Assembly: GCA_044225795.1 (NCBI GenBank)
Contig: JBGAIF010000003.1
Location: 445,401-509,400 of the forward strand
DNA length: 64,000 nucleotides
Source: Nemorincola sp044225795
GTDB taxonomy: Bacteria > Bacteroidota > Bacteroidia > Chitinophagales > Chitinophagaceae
Direction of reading: 5' to 3'
In this document: piece after piece, positions 34,936 through 43,902 of the stretch
How positions within the stretch are numbered: position 1 is the stretch's first letter
Layout of the letters: each line of letters starts with the position of its first letter
Made by a program: the position numbers and the translations under genes
The notes under the pieces: model-generated
Told to the model about the DNA's origin: nothing
What the model saw: only the letters and a program-made list of their open reading frames with translations
The model's database searches: none

Positions 34936-37900
34936 CTACAATGCCTCGTCAACAAAATACATGTCAATCTCACCCTTGTTCTTGGCCTGTACTTTGCCGC
35001 GATGCTCGCACGCGAATTTGTCCTTAATCAGCTCGTAGGTAGTGCCCGAGATGTTGATCTTGTCCACAGCGCCGGCCTGCTCCAGACGGGCGGCAGTATT
35101 CACTGTATCGCCCCATATGTCGTAAGCGAATTTCTTTTCACCTACTATTCCTGCCACCACCGGCCCGGTGTTGATGCCGATCCTCATTTCAAAGTAAATG
35201 CCATGGTGCTTCTTTCGTTCCTCCCGGAGGAGAACAATGAAATCGCGCATTTCAATGGCCGCTTTAAGCAGGCGGACAGCGGCACCCTGATCTTCAGGGA
35301 TCCCGCCTACACACAAGTAGGCATCGCCAATGGTCTTTATCTTCTCCAGTTTATACTTGGTAATGATCTGGTCGAATTTGCGGAAGCAGAAGTCGATCTC
35401 ACCTACCAGTTCTTCCGGTGTCATTTTCTCGCTATGGAGTGTGAAGCTCTTGAAGTCCGTGAACATCACGGTCACCTGCTCGTAGCGGCGGGCACGGGAG
35501 CGGCCTGTGTTCTTCAATTCATCCGCCACATCCTTTGGCAGGATATTCAGGAGCAGATCATCCGTTTTCTTCTTTTCCTGCTGCAACTGGTATGTGCGTT
35601 CCTCTACTCTTTGTTCCAGCTTGTCGTAGAAGAGGGCATTTTCGATGGAGATGGCTATCTGTGCAGATATGAGCCTGATAAAGTCCAGCCTTTTCTCTGT
35701 GAACGCCCCTGAAGTGATATCATTAGTAAGGTAGATGATACCCTGTAGTTTACCCTGGTTAACAAGAGGTGTACACAGGATAGACTTGGATTGCTGGCGG
35801 CGTATGTTCTCATCATCGCCGAAGAGCGTACTTTCCACGGCATTATCCAGTAGCACTGTTTCACGCTTCAGTGTCACATAGTTTACTATGGATCTTGCTA
35901 TCTGTTCTGAATTATTAAGCGGTATAGACTGCAATGTTGTTACTTCGCCTGAGTCTGCACTTATCTCAGCCTCGATCACACGTTCCGCGTTCTTTTCCAT
36001 GATGAGGTAACCATGCTGTGCTCCCGCATTCTCGATGAGGATCTGCATCAGTTTCTTCAGCAGGTTAGATAGTACGATCTCCCCGGAGAGGGCTGTAGAT
36101 ACCTTGACGATGGTGGCCATGTCTATGTCCACATGGTGGGCTTCAACCGCATCACGCGCAAAGGTCTCGGTGAGTTTCTGACTGGTAGGTTTGTGTAGTA
36201 CTTTGTAATAAGCGTTCATGTGCCTTACCTTGGCATCGGCACCCCAGCGCTGGTAAGCATTGAGCGCATTGGCAAGATAAAATTGCGCCACCTGCTCATG
36301 GTTCTCGGATTGGTAAAAGTCGCCGGTGCGTTCCCAGCACAGCGCTTCGTCGTGTATCATATGATGCTCTACTGCCACCTTGATAGCGTAGTCGTAGGTA
36401 TTGCGTGCTTTCTCTTTATTTCCTTCTATGCGGAATATTTCGGCCTCTACCAATATTCTCTTGTGCCTGTAGTTTTCCGGGCAGAGGCTTTCGTAGTATT
36501 TCAGTTTTTTATAGTTCGCCTTCAGTTTCTTCAGCGCTGATGTTTTCTCCTTACTGCCCAGGTCATTGTATATAGCTGCTATAGCTACCGACTCATAAAA
36601 ATAGAAAACAAGGTCGAGGGCGGAACCTTTGATACTCTCCTGGTATTTTTCGCAGGCAGTTGCAAATTTATAGGCTTCACTTACCTTGTTGAAGGTGAGC
36701 GCCAGGAAAAGCTTTTGCAGATAAAGGTTCTGATAGTATGGGTAGTTTTGAGGAGTGTCCGGAAGTTGCGTGGTGTTCTCATCAAAAATGGCACCGGAGA
36801 GTATTTCCGGGTCTTCGGTCTCATGTATAAGATTGGCAATGCTTTGCCTGAATATTCTTAAGCGGATAAGCGTCAGGTCCTGCCTGAATTTTTCTACCTG
36901 CCTGTCAAGTATCTCGCTGGTGTCTGCCAGTTTATGCAAGGTAGCGCCTGAGTAGAATGAATTATAAGTGATGTTCTGTGCCAGGTATGACGTGTACTCT
37001 GTATCACCGGTCTCGAGGCCGCTTTTGAAGCCCGCCTCCATATCTTCGTTGATGTCGGCAAGGCGTTTCTTCCAATGTACGAGGAATACATTATACGTCA
37101 TTGCCAGCTTAGAGTTCTGCTCTTCTGTGCCCAGCTTTTTGGAGACACTGCGGGAAATATCGCCGTAGTATATGCCTTCATCCACCTTGCCGATATAAGC
37201 GCTGAGGATATATCCCAACGCAGCGAAAGCAAACGGAGACTGTGGCGTGAGCCCTTCCTTCACAGAGAGCGTCACCATTTTAAAAATGAGCAGCGGAACA
37301 AGATTTGGCGCCGCGAAATATCCCGCAGAGAGCAACTCTGATAAGATACGGTAAGCAGCCAGTTTCTCCGGATCGGACATGAGCGGCAACTGCTCAAAAT
37401 ATGCCGGTTTCTTATCCTTCAGCAGCATCTTTATCTTCAGCAGGCCAATAATAACTGCCAACTTGCCCGGATTGGAAGGGAACCTGATCTTGTACTGGGC
37501 CAGCAGGCTAAGCCCGAGATTGATGGCCTCGACCTGTTTATTGCCGGCTATCAGTTTTTGTATGGTAACCTCATGTGCCTTTATGGCATCCTTTGTCGTT
37601 CTGGCATTTTTCAGGATAGTAGCCACCAGTTGTTCCACTGTGTCCATCTCTCCACAGAGGAAGGCAACTTCTGACGCCTCGTCATATAACTCCAGGGAGA
37701 AATTGTAATGGTTCTTCCAGCAATCGGGAGCAAGGAGCGCCATTCCCTTTTCGAAGTAGGCGAGTGCTTGCTGGTAGGCGGCTGATGTGCGGGCCTTTCT
37801 GCCTGCTATAAGGTTCAGGTCGGCTACATAATTCTTTTCCTGCTGGTCGGTAAGCGTATCGGCGCCGATATTCCAGTGGTTCACCAGGTCGAATATGTGT

Positions 37901-40002
37901 TCATTTATATCACCATCGCCATCTCTCAGTTTTGCCGACATGGCCTTGCCGATGGTAAGGTGGTACAGTTTCTGATCTTCTTCACTTATCAGCGAGTAGA
38001 TAGTTTGCTGTATCCTGTCGTGAGCAAATTTGTAGTGAGAGGCGGCGGAAATAATAAAACCCTCTGCCAATGGTTGCTGCAGGATATTCTGCAATACATT
38101 TTCCCCGAGATTTGTCGATATGGATAGTTTGTTCAGGTCGAAGCGAATGCCGATACATGCGGCCATGCCCAGAACTTTAATAGCTCTCGGTGGCAGCTTG
38201 CTGATAGCAGACCTCATCAGGTCGGCCACATTACCGGATACATTCATCTGCCTGATATCATCAGCTTTCCACAGCCATTCTTTCTTATTGAAATCGAAGT
38301 ACAGGAAGCGGGCATCGACAATAGACTGCAGGAACCTGTTCAGGTAAAATGGATTGCCCTTGGTCTTTGTATAAATGAGGTCGGCCAGTTCAGGTGTGTT
38401 GACCTGGTTGGTACGCAGCAATTCAGTGACCATATTGCTCACATCGATATTGCTGAGGCTCGTCATCTCTATCTCATGGTACTTTACATTCTGCAGCTTG
38501 AGGTTGTTCAGTAACCCTTTCAGTTGATGATCCTCACCTACTTCATTGTCGCGGTAGGCACCGATCAGCATGATGTATCTGGCTTCCTTATCTGTCAGGA
38601 TCAGGTCAAAGAGGTTGAGAGAAGAAGCGTCGGCCCATTGCAGGTCGTCTATGAATATCACCAGCGGATGCTCCCTGCTGGCGATTGATTTTATAAAATT
38701 ACCAAGTACATAGTTGAAACGGCTCTGCTGCTCAGCACCTTTAAGGTGAGGAAGTTCCGGTTGCCTGCCGATGACAGCTTCGATGCCCGGGATAAGGTCC
38801 GTGAGTACCTTTCCCAGTGAGCCAACCTTATTCAGTATCGTATCCTTCCATTGAGCCAGTGTTTCTGTATCCTTGGTAAGGAAGAAGTTGATCATTTCCC
38901 TGAATGCCAGTATGAAGGCGGAGTAGGGTGTATCCTGCTGAAATTGTTCAAACTTTCCGCTTATGAAGAAACCCTTACGGTCTGTTACGGGTTTTTGCAG
39001 CTCTGTGATGAGGCTTGTTTTACCACTACCTGAGTAGCCATAAACAAGCAACAATTCGCTGGCACCACTGGCGCAGTTCTCAAAAAGACGGAACAGCGTT
39101 TTCCTTTCCTTTTCCTTACCATACAGCTTGGGGTGAACGAACAGCTTTCCGGAGAAGTCGTTTCTGCCCGGCACAAACGTTACATCTTTTTCGCTGGAGA
39201 GGCAATACTTAAGGTCGTAGTAAACGCCAATTGCTGATTGGTACCTGTCTTCCGCATTCTTAGCCAGCAGCTTCATAATAATGGCCGAGACCATGTGTGA
39301 GAACTCGGGGTCGAGTGTATCCGGGGCGATCGGTGTCTTTGCGAGGTGCGCGTATATCAACTCTCCGGGGTCTGAGTAGTCGAAAGGCAGCTTGCCCATG
39401 AATAGCTCGTATAATACCACCCCGAGTGAATAAAGATCGGTCCGGTAATCTATTACCCGGTTGATGCGCCCTGTCTGCTCCGGTGCCATGTATGCCATGT
39501 TCACCTTGCCTATGACATAGTTGTTCGTGTCTTCCAGTTTCAGGCTGTTCCTGGTGGCTATCTGCAGGTCTATGAGAATGGCTTTTGATGTGCCGTTCTG
39601 TATCAGGATGTTGGAGGGATTGATATCATTATGGATGATGTTCTCCAGGTGTAGTTCTGACAATGATAGCGCCAGTTGCAATGCCGTATCAAGGTTTTCA
39701 TTGAATGACCGATTGCCTGAGCGCATGTAGGTCTTCAGATCTACACCATCTATGTACTCGAATATGATGCCCCTGTGGTTCTCAATAGTTGTCTGACCTA
39801 ATGCTTTGCGCAATGCGCAACACCCGGTATTGAAAGAAAACTCAAATTCATTCTCAAAATACCATGCCTGGTCTGATGTCGGGAACTCAGCGTTAATGAC
39901 CTTGATGCAAACCGGTTGTTCAAAATCAGTATTCCTGCCATGAATGACAACACAACTATTGCCATTATGAACAAGGTCCTCTTTTTTGAAATTCCGGATC
40001 AT
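34936..40002 (-). CDS. Ser/Thr kinase - AAA ATPase - helical repeat - GAF - class III nucleotidyl cyclase
   Basis: 1688 residues, soluble. About 1-270: protein-kinase domain (ATP Lys in VCIKVIN, catalytic HNDINPSN, APE motif YMAPEQTG; DFG reads DLQ). About 290-600: AAA/STAND ATPase (Walker A GYSGSGKTSL, Walker B LVIFIDDLQWAD). About 650-1270: helical repeats of TPR type. About 1290-1450: GAF domain (QHGYLIMEKN). Then a coiled coil and a class III cyclase (about 1490-1688) with MFTDFKSFT, EKIKTIGDAYL and YDIWGDTVNTAARL intact, which predicts cAMP synthesis. Kinase-ATPase-GAF chains usually end in a histidine kinase or other output; a cyclase output is unusual. It should integrate a signal and make a cyclic nucleotide for the genes around it. 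Confidence 0.85.
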   Translation of the reverse strand: MIRNFKKEDLVHNGNSCVVIHGRNTDFEQPVCIKVINAEFPTSDQAWYFENEFEFSFNTGCCALRKALGQTTIENHRGIIFEYIDGVDLKTYMRSGNRSFNENLDTALQLALSLSELHLENIIHNDINPSNILIQNGTSKAILIDLQIATRNSLKLEDTNNYVIGKVNMAYMAPEQTGRINRVIDYRTDLYSLGVVLYELFMGKLPFDYSDPGELIYAHLAKTPIAPDTLDPEFSHMVSAIIMKLLAKNAEDRYQSAIGVYYDLKYCLSSEKDVTFVPGRNDFSGKLFVHPKLYGKEKERKTLFRLFENCASGASELLLVYGYSGSGKTSLITELQKPVTDRKGFFISGKFEQFQQDTPYSAFILAFREMINFFLTKDTETLAQWKDTILNKVGSLGKVLTDLIPGIEAVIGRQPELPHLKGAEQQSRFNYVLGNFIKSIASREHPLVIFIDDLQWADASSLNLFDLILTDKEARYIMLIGAYRDNEVGEDHQLKGLLNNLKLQNVKYHEIEMTSLSNIDVSNMVTELLRTNQVNTPELADLIYTKTKGNPFYLNRFLQSIVDARFLYFDFNKKEWLWKADDIRQMNVSGNVADLMRSAISKLPPRAIKVLGMAACIGIRFDLNKLSISTNLGENVLQNILQQPLAEGFIISAASHYKFAHDRIQQTIYSLISEEDQKLYHLTIGKAMSAKLRDGDGDINEHIFDLVNHWNIGADTLTDQQEKNYVADLNLIAGRKARTSAAYQQALAYFEKGMALLAPDCWKNHYNFSLELYDEASEVAFLCGEMDTVEQLVATILKNARTTKDAIKAHEVTIQKLIAGNKQVEAINLGLSLLAQYKIRFPSNPGKLAVIIGLLKIKMLLKDKKPAYFEQLPLMSDPEKLAAYRILSELLSAGYFAAPNLVPLLIFKMVTLSVKEGLTPQSPFAFAALGYILSAYIGKVDEGIYYGDISRSVSKKLGTEEQNSKLAMTYNVFLVHWKKRLADINEDMEAGFKSGLETGDTEYTSYLAQNITYNSFYSGATLHKLADTSEILDRQVEKFRQDLTLIRLRIFRQSIANLIHETEDPEILSGAIFDENTTQLPDTPQNYPYYQNLYLQKLFLALTFNKVSEAYKFATACEKYQESIKGSALDLVFYFYESVAIAAIYNDLGSKEKTSALKKLKANYKKLKYYESLCPENYRHKRILVEAEIFRIEGNKEKARNTYDYAIKVAVEHHMIHDEALCWERTGDFYQSENHEQVAQFYLANALNAYQRWGADAKVRHMNAYYKVLHKPTSQKLTETFARDAVEAHHVDIDMATIVKVSTALSGEIVLSNLLKKLMQILIENAGAQHGYLIMEKNAERVIEAEISADSGEVTTLQSIPLNNSEQIARSIVNYVTLKRETVLLDNAVESTLFGDDENIRRQQSKSILCTPLVNQGKLQGIIYLTNDITSGAFTEKRLDFIRLISAQIAISIENALFYDKLEQRVEERTYQLQQEKKKTDDLLLNILPKDVADELKNTGRSRARRYEQVTVMFTDFKSFTLHSEKMTPEELVGEIDFCFRKFDQIITKYKLEKIKTIGDAYLCVGGIPEDQGAAVRLLKAAIEMRDFIVLLREERKKHHGIYFEMRIGINTGPVVAGIVGEKKFAYDIWGDTVNTAARLEQAGAVDKINISGTTYELIKDKFACEHRGKVQAKNKGEIDMYFVDEAL

Positions 40003-40104
40003 TCAGGTTAATATTATAACACAAGATACTTCTAAACAACAGAACTAACTGCACTAATCACACTAAAATACTACGCTATGCGCAGGCATTATTGTTTTCA
40101 TGGA

Positions 40105-40506
40105 TCAGGGTACAAAAGCCTTTGCTATGGCGTTCGTATCCATGTAGGTTTGAATCATCGATATTTTACCGTCGGAGAAGGTAAAGAACATTGTCCAGTC
40201 TGTACTATATGTTTTACCGGTAGATAATACGGTAGCACTGTCCGATCCAAGTACCACAACCAGGTTTTGAGAAGAGAAGTAGTTCCTTGGTATGAAATTC
40301 TTCAGTTGCACTGTCTTGTACTCTGACTGAAACATTTTTGCAACACCATTATGTCCATTGTAAACTCCGCCGAAAGGCACATCAGGGGCTCCCGGTTCTA
40401 TCCATATGATATATTCGTCCAGGAGGGCCATTGCGCTCTCCATGTTGCCCTCCAGGCAATAAGTATAGAACTGTTTTACTGTGTGTTCGTTGCTAGTAGT
40501 ATGCAT
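40105..40506 (-). CDS. NTF2-like / SnoaL-type small protein
   Basis: 133 residues, single NTF2-like cone-fold domain: FYTYCLEGNMESAMALLDEY, the VFVG-like bend FGGVYNGHNGVAKMF, the strands DSATVLSTGKTYSTDW and the final MIQTYMDTN are typical. Members bind small hydrophobic molecules or act as isomerases or dehydratases. Here it lies between the catalase-like and the cyclase genes (29 and 102 bases apart), so it may bind or convert the catalase-like protein's product. That role is inference. Confidence 0.75.
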   Translation of the reverse strand: MHTTSNEHTVKQFYTYCLEGNMESAMALLDEYIIWIEPGAPDVPFGGVYNGHNGVAKMFQSEYKTVQLKNFIPRNYFSSQNLVVVLGSDSATVLSTGKTYSTDWTMFFTFSDGKISMIQTYMDTNAIAKAFVP

Positions 40507-40535
40507 ATGGTTGGCTTTATGAATTTAGGATGTGT

Positions 40536-41537
40536 TTATGTTTTCAGTTTATATTTTTCATTTCGATCGTGCCAGTAAGAAGAAAGTACACCATAGATCG
40601 CTTTCCTGGCCCTGTTCAGGCCACCTATCGGTTTATGCTCTTCAAGCGCATGCCAGGGTGAAAATGACAGATCGTCGCCCAGGAAATTGCGGTCAGGTGT
40701 ATCAAAAACCTGTTTAGGGATCTTTATCCTGGCTACCTGCTGATAAGGAGATGCCCAGCTAATAGTAGGATCTTCTATGGGCATAGTATTGGCATCTGTC
40801 TGGAACTGTACGAAGAAATCGAAGTAAACATCCTGTTCAGACAGGTTCTTTACCATGTTGGTCTTTAGGAAGTTATCATCACTTCTGTCGGCAGACCCCT
40901 TCAACGCACCTCCGTTCGCCGGCCTCACATGATACTTCACCGCTTTATCGGTGCCAAACATATAAGGCACTGTACTCCAATAAGGCATATCCAGAATGTT
41001 ATTATGAACCTGCTGTGCTTTTAATAACCTTTTCAGCATGGTAAGGTTAAACGGTATCAGGTGTAATATCAGTGGTAGCGGCCCTTTTTTCAATGCATGA
41101 AGCAACCCCTGAAATTCTTTTACATTCTTAGATATGAATGTTTCCGAACTGATGAGCAGGAAATCCTGGCTGGTGTTATCTTTTGGGGTATCCAGTAGTT
41201 TTTTACCTGTCACACCTGTAAGCTTGACCGCCATTCCCCGTATGTCTTTTTCTATGTCGGGAGCAGGAGTCGATTTTGAATTAGAATAACGAATGAGGCA
41301 ATTATATGTTTTTGGTTCTTTGAATATACCGACCTTTAGTTCCTGCGGAATGTTATCAAGGATCGTAAATTCAGCCTGAACGCAACCATGCATTTTGGGG
41401 TGTGTCTGGCGCTGCATCTCACCGGGTTTGTATAACTTATCGGTATGTTGCTGAAGGTCGTCTATCATCCTGTTGATGTAAATTGATTCATCAGCAGGCG
41501 GATATTCCCTGGCAATATGCAGAGGTTCAGTATTCAT
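40536..41537 (-). CDS. Catalase-like haem protein (allene-oxide-synthase-like group)
   Basis: 333 residues, much shorter than true catalases (about 480 or more). The distal His lies in KMHGCVQAEFTI, the haem pocket in LIRYSNSKSTPAPDIEKD and IRGMAVKL, and the proximal Arg-x-x-x-Tyr is GLNRARKAIYG near the end. This set matches the small catalase-related proteins, some of which turn fatty-acid hydroperoxides into allene oxides or related products instead of destroying hydrogen peroxide. No lipoxygenase is adjacent. The gene heads the five-gene run ending in the DyP gene and is divergent from a patatin-like phospholipase, which could supply fatty acid. Confidence 0.82.
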   Translation of the reverse strand: MNTEPLHIAREYPPADESIYINRMIDDLQQHTDKLYKPGEMQRQTHPKMHGCVQAEFTILDNIPQELKVGIFKEPKTYNCLIRYSNSKSTPAPDIEKDIRGMAVKLTGVTGKKLLDTPKDNTSQDFLLISSETFISKNVKEFQGLLHALKKGPLPLILHLIPFNLTMLKRLLKAQQVHNNILDMPYWSTVPYMFGTDKAVKYHVRPANGGALKGSADRSDDNFLKTNMVKNLSEQDVYFDFFVQFQTDANTMPIEDPTISWASPYQQVARIKIPKQVFDTPDRNFLGDDLSFSPWHALEEHKPIGGLNRARKAIYGVLSSYWHDRNEKYKLKT

Positions 41538-41762
41538 GTATCAGTTTCGTTGGCGGTGTTGGAGGTCTAAAATACATATATTCAACAGATTTACCAGTAT
41601 TATTATTAAATTAATCATGTAATAATATTTAGATCAATATTTTTGTACCAGACGTAAACAGATCAAGATAATCTAACCGTTATTTATTAAGAAAAACAGA
41701 TATAATATCTTTCATCGGCACAAAGACTTTATTACTTTTATGTTCCTTAAATATTTCGCCAT
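41538..41762. promoter_or_regulatory. Divergent intergenic region between the catalase-like and patatin genes
   Basis: 225 bases hold the promoters of both transcripts. On the plus strand TACTTTTA, one base from TAnnTTTG, lies near 41731 before the patatin start. On the minus strand TATTTTAG lies about 25-30 bases before the catalase-like start. The middle is A/T-rich. No clear operator was recognised. Confidence 0.4.
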
Positions 41763-42959
41763 ATGTCACAAACGTTACTTGATAGGCTGAACTCGCATGG
41801 CCCGAAAAGAATATTGACACTTGACGGGGGAGGTGTAAGAGGTGCCGTAGCCCTTGGGTATCTTAAAAAACTTGAAACCCTGTTGCGTGAGCAACATGGA
41901 GACAAACACTTTGTATTGTCTGATTATTTCGACCTTATAGGCGGGACCAGTACCGGGTCCATCCTGGCGTCCTGTATATCTATTGGTATGCCGGTAGATG
42001 AAATAAAGTCGAGATATTTTGATGTTATCGGTAAGATATTCGGGACTAAATATTCTCAGTGGACCAAGCTATTGCCGGGCAAGGGCGCGCAGAAAATAGT
42101 TGATGTGCTGTTCTCGAAAGCTGACTATGACTCCGGGCCTATAGAAGATGCATTGCAGGGTATGTTCAAAGATATCACACTTGGCAGTACTGCGTTTAAA
42201 TCCGGGCTTTGCATTGTCGCAAAGCGCGCAGATACGAACAGCACGTGGCCGCTGATCAACCATCCGGGCGGAAAATACTTTGACAGCGCTGAAGGAAAGA
42301 ATAAGGATATATTGCTTTGGAAGGCTGTAAGGGCGAGCGCTGCAGCACCTACCTATTTTATTCCGCAACAAATAGATGTTGGTGGCGGGGCTAAGAAAGC
42401 CGCATTCATAGATGGAGGCATGAGCATGGCCAACAATCCAGCATTGCAAACGCTGATGGTAGCTACGCTGAAAGGGTTCCCGTTCAAGTGGAACCTTGGG
42501 GCTGAGAATATCATGCTTGTTTCCATAGGTACGGGTATGAACCGTATCAGTAAGAATTCGGAAGATATAGTTGATTACCCTGAATTTAAGTGGGCTTCTG
42601 AGATACCGGACATGCTTATGTACGATGCCTCATGGCTTAACCAGGTGATCCTGCAGTGGATGTCGGAGTCGCCGATTCCCTGGCATATTGACGGAGAGAT
42701 AGGCAACCTGGAAGGAGATCTGTTGCACCCGGGTGAAACAGGCCGTGGTCTTATCTCGTACCTCAGGTACAATGCGTGGCTGTCAAAACCTGACCTTGAG
42801 GCCCTGATGGAGAAAGAATATACCACCGAACATGTGGACCTGTTGAACCAGATGGATCATGCAGAGAATTGTAATGAGCTATTTGCAATAGCCGCAAAGG
42901 CCGCCAATAAAGAAATGCACCCTGACCATTTTTCCGAGCGATTCATGGTGCACAGGTAG
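41763..42959 (+). CDS. Patatin-like phospholipase
   Basis: 398 residues. The oxyanion motif LDGGGVRGAVALGYLK is near residue 22, the nucleophile motif GGTSTGSILAS (GxSxG) near 62, and the catalytic Asp in FIDGGMSMANNPAL near 220. This is the DGG type also found in bacterial phospholipases, including the CapV effectors of CBASS systems, which are switched on by cyclic nucleotides. It lacks a signal peptide. It would release fatty acids from membrane lipids. It diverges from a run with a nucleotidyl cyclase and two haem enzymes, so cyclic-nucleotide control is a testable guess. Confidence 0.9.
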   Translation: MSQTLLDRLNSHGPKRILTLDGGGVRGAVALGYLKKLETLLREQHGDKHFVLSDYFDLIGGTSTGSILASCISIGMPVDEIKSRYFDVIGKIFGTKYSQWTKLLPGKGAQKIVDVLFSKADYDSGPIEDALQGMFKDITLGSTAFKSGLCIVAKRADTNSTWPLINHPGGKYFDSAEGKNKDILLWKAVRASAAAPTYFIPQQIDVGGGAKKAAFIDGGMSMANNPALQTLMVATLKGFPFKWNLGAENIMLVSIGTGMNRISKNSEDIVDYPEFKWASEIPDMLMYDASWLNQVILQWMSESPIPWHIDGEIGNLEGDLLHPGETGRGLISYLRYNAWLSKPDLEALMEKEYTTEHVDLLNQMDHAENCNELFAIAAKAANKEMHPDHFSERFMVHR

Positions 42960-43023
42960 GTTGGTTAGCCAAAGATTTCCTAAAGTGATAGGGCAGGTGG
43001 GGTAGATTTATTTACTTTACTGC

Positions 43024-43848
43024 GTGAAGTTTTTACTACGTTATTGTTTTGTTCTTTGCCTGTTCATTACAGCTCATTTGCAAGCGCAAACAGAGAACTG
43101 GGACACGTATGTAGCCATGTTTGGTGATAAGAGAGGGTCGGTGCTGGTGGATATGGGGCTGGCCCGTACAGCACCCGACAGCCGGTACAAGTATCTTGTA
43201 GTGACAGGGCCAAGGACGAAAGCCTGCGACAAACAGGGCATGCCTGATACTGATGAGATACCTGTGCTGGAAGAGATACTCGGTCTGACATCCAACTTTA
43301 TCACGGGGGTGACCGCCAAAGTACTTGCCGGAACTTTTACATCGAACTGTGAGCGGCTCAATTATTATTATGTGAAAGATACCACCGGTGTGCGTAATGC
43401 AGTAGCCAGGGCCTATAACCGTAGTTTCGGAAACTATAGCTATGTGATCACCATGCGTCCCGATCCGGATTGGATGTCCTATCGTACATTCTTGTATCCT
43501 TCAGAACAGACACAGGACTGGATGATGTATAACCGGGTGACCTCTGAGTTGAAACAGCATGGAGATAGCCTGAAGGCGATACGTAAGGTAAAGTTCGATC
43601 TGTATTTTGGCGCTGATACGGCAAGGGCAAAGTTTGTAAAAAGCATTGCCGGTAGAGGTTATAGAGTTGAGCGCGAATTTGCGATAAGGAATGAGGCTAC
43701 TCCTTATGGTATCATTGTATCTAAAGAAAGTGATCTGAGGCAGCCCGTTGTAGATAGTATGGTGCGGACATTGCGTGCGGAAGCTGTAAAGCAAGGTGGC
43801 TATCTGGATATGTGGGATGCCGCTGTGAAAGTGAGCGCCGGAAAATAA
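43024..43848 (+). CDS. Secreted DUF695 / RraB-like protein
   Basis: 274 residues with a GTG start and a signal peptide (MKFLLRYCFVLCLFITAHLQAQ). The first half (ENWDTYVAMFGDKRGSVLVD) matches DUF695; the second half (DLYFGADTARAKFVKSIAGR ... GYRVEREFAI) resembles the RNase E regulator RraB. In other bacteria this pair is cytoplasmic, so export would be odd for a nuclease regulator and suggests another role for the fold. Alone between the patatin and guaB genes; a shared terminator lies downstream. Confidence 0.7.
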   Translation: MKFLLRYCFVLCLFITAHLQAQTENWDTYVAMFGDKRGSVLVDMGLARTAPDSRYKYLVVTGPRTKACDKQGMPDTDEIPVLEEILGLTSNFITGVTAKVLAGTFTSNCERLNYYYVKDTTGVRNAVARAYNRSFGNYSYVITMRPDPDWMSYRTFLYPSEQTQDWMMYNRVTSELKQHGDSLKAIRKVKFDLYFGADTARAKFVKSIAGRGYRVEREFAIRNEATPYGIIVSKESDLRQPVVDSMVRTLRAEAVKQGGYLDMWDAAVKVSAGK

Positions 43849-43852
43849 TACA

Positions 43853-43890
43853 TAAAAAAAGCCCGGAGCTGTAAGTCCCGGGCTTTAGTG
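43853..43890. terminator. Bidirectional intrinsic terminator
   Basis: AAGCCCGG/CCGGGCTT hairpin; on the minus strand it is followed by seven T residues, so it ends guaB strongly, and on the plus strand it ends the DUF695 gene more weakly. Confidence 0.85.
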
Positions 43891-43902
43891 TTCCTGAATA
43901 TA

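Noticed and set aside
32129..42959. A known CBASS or Pycsar defence locus
   Set aside because: There is no CD-NTase; the cyclase is a long multidomain sensor unlike PycC; and the patatin gene is on the opposite strand. Only a loose analogy is kept.
41763..42959. A virulence-type ExoU effector
   Set aside because: Catalytic motifs are patatin-like, but there is no ExoU-type extension or secretion signal.
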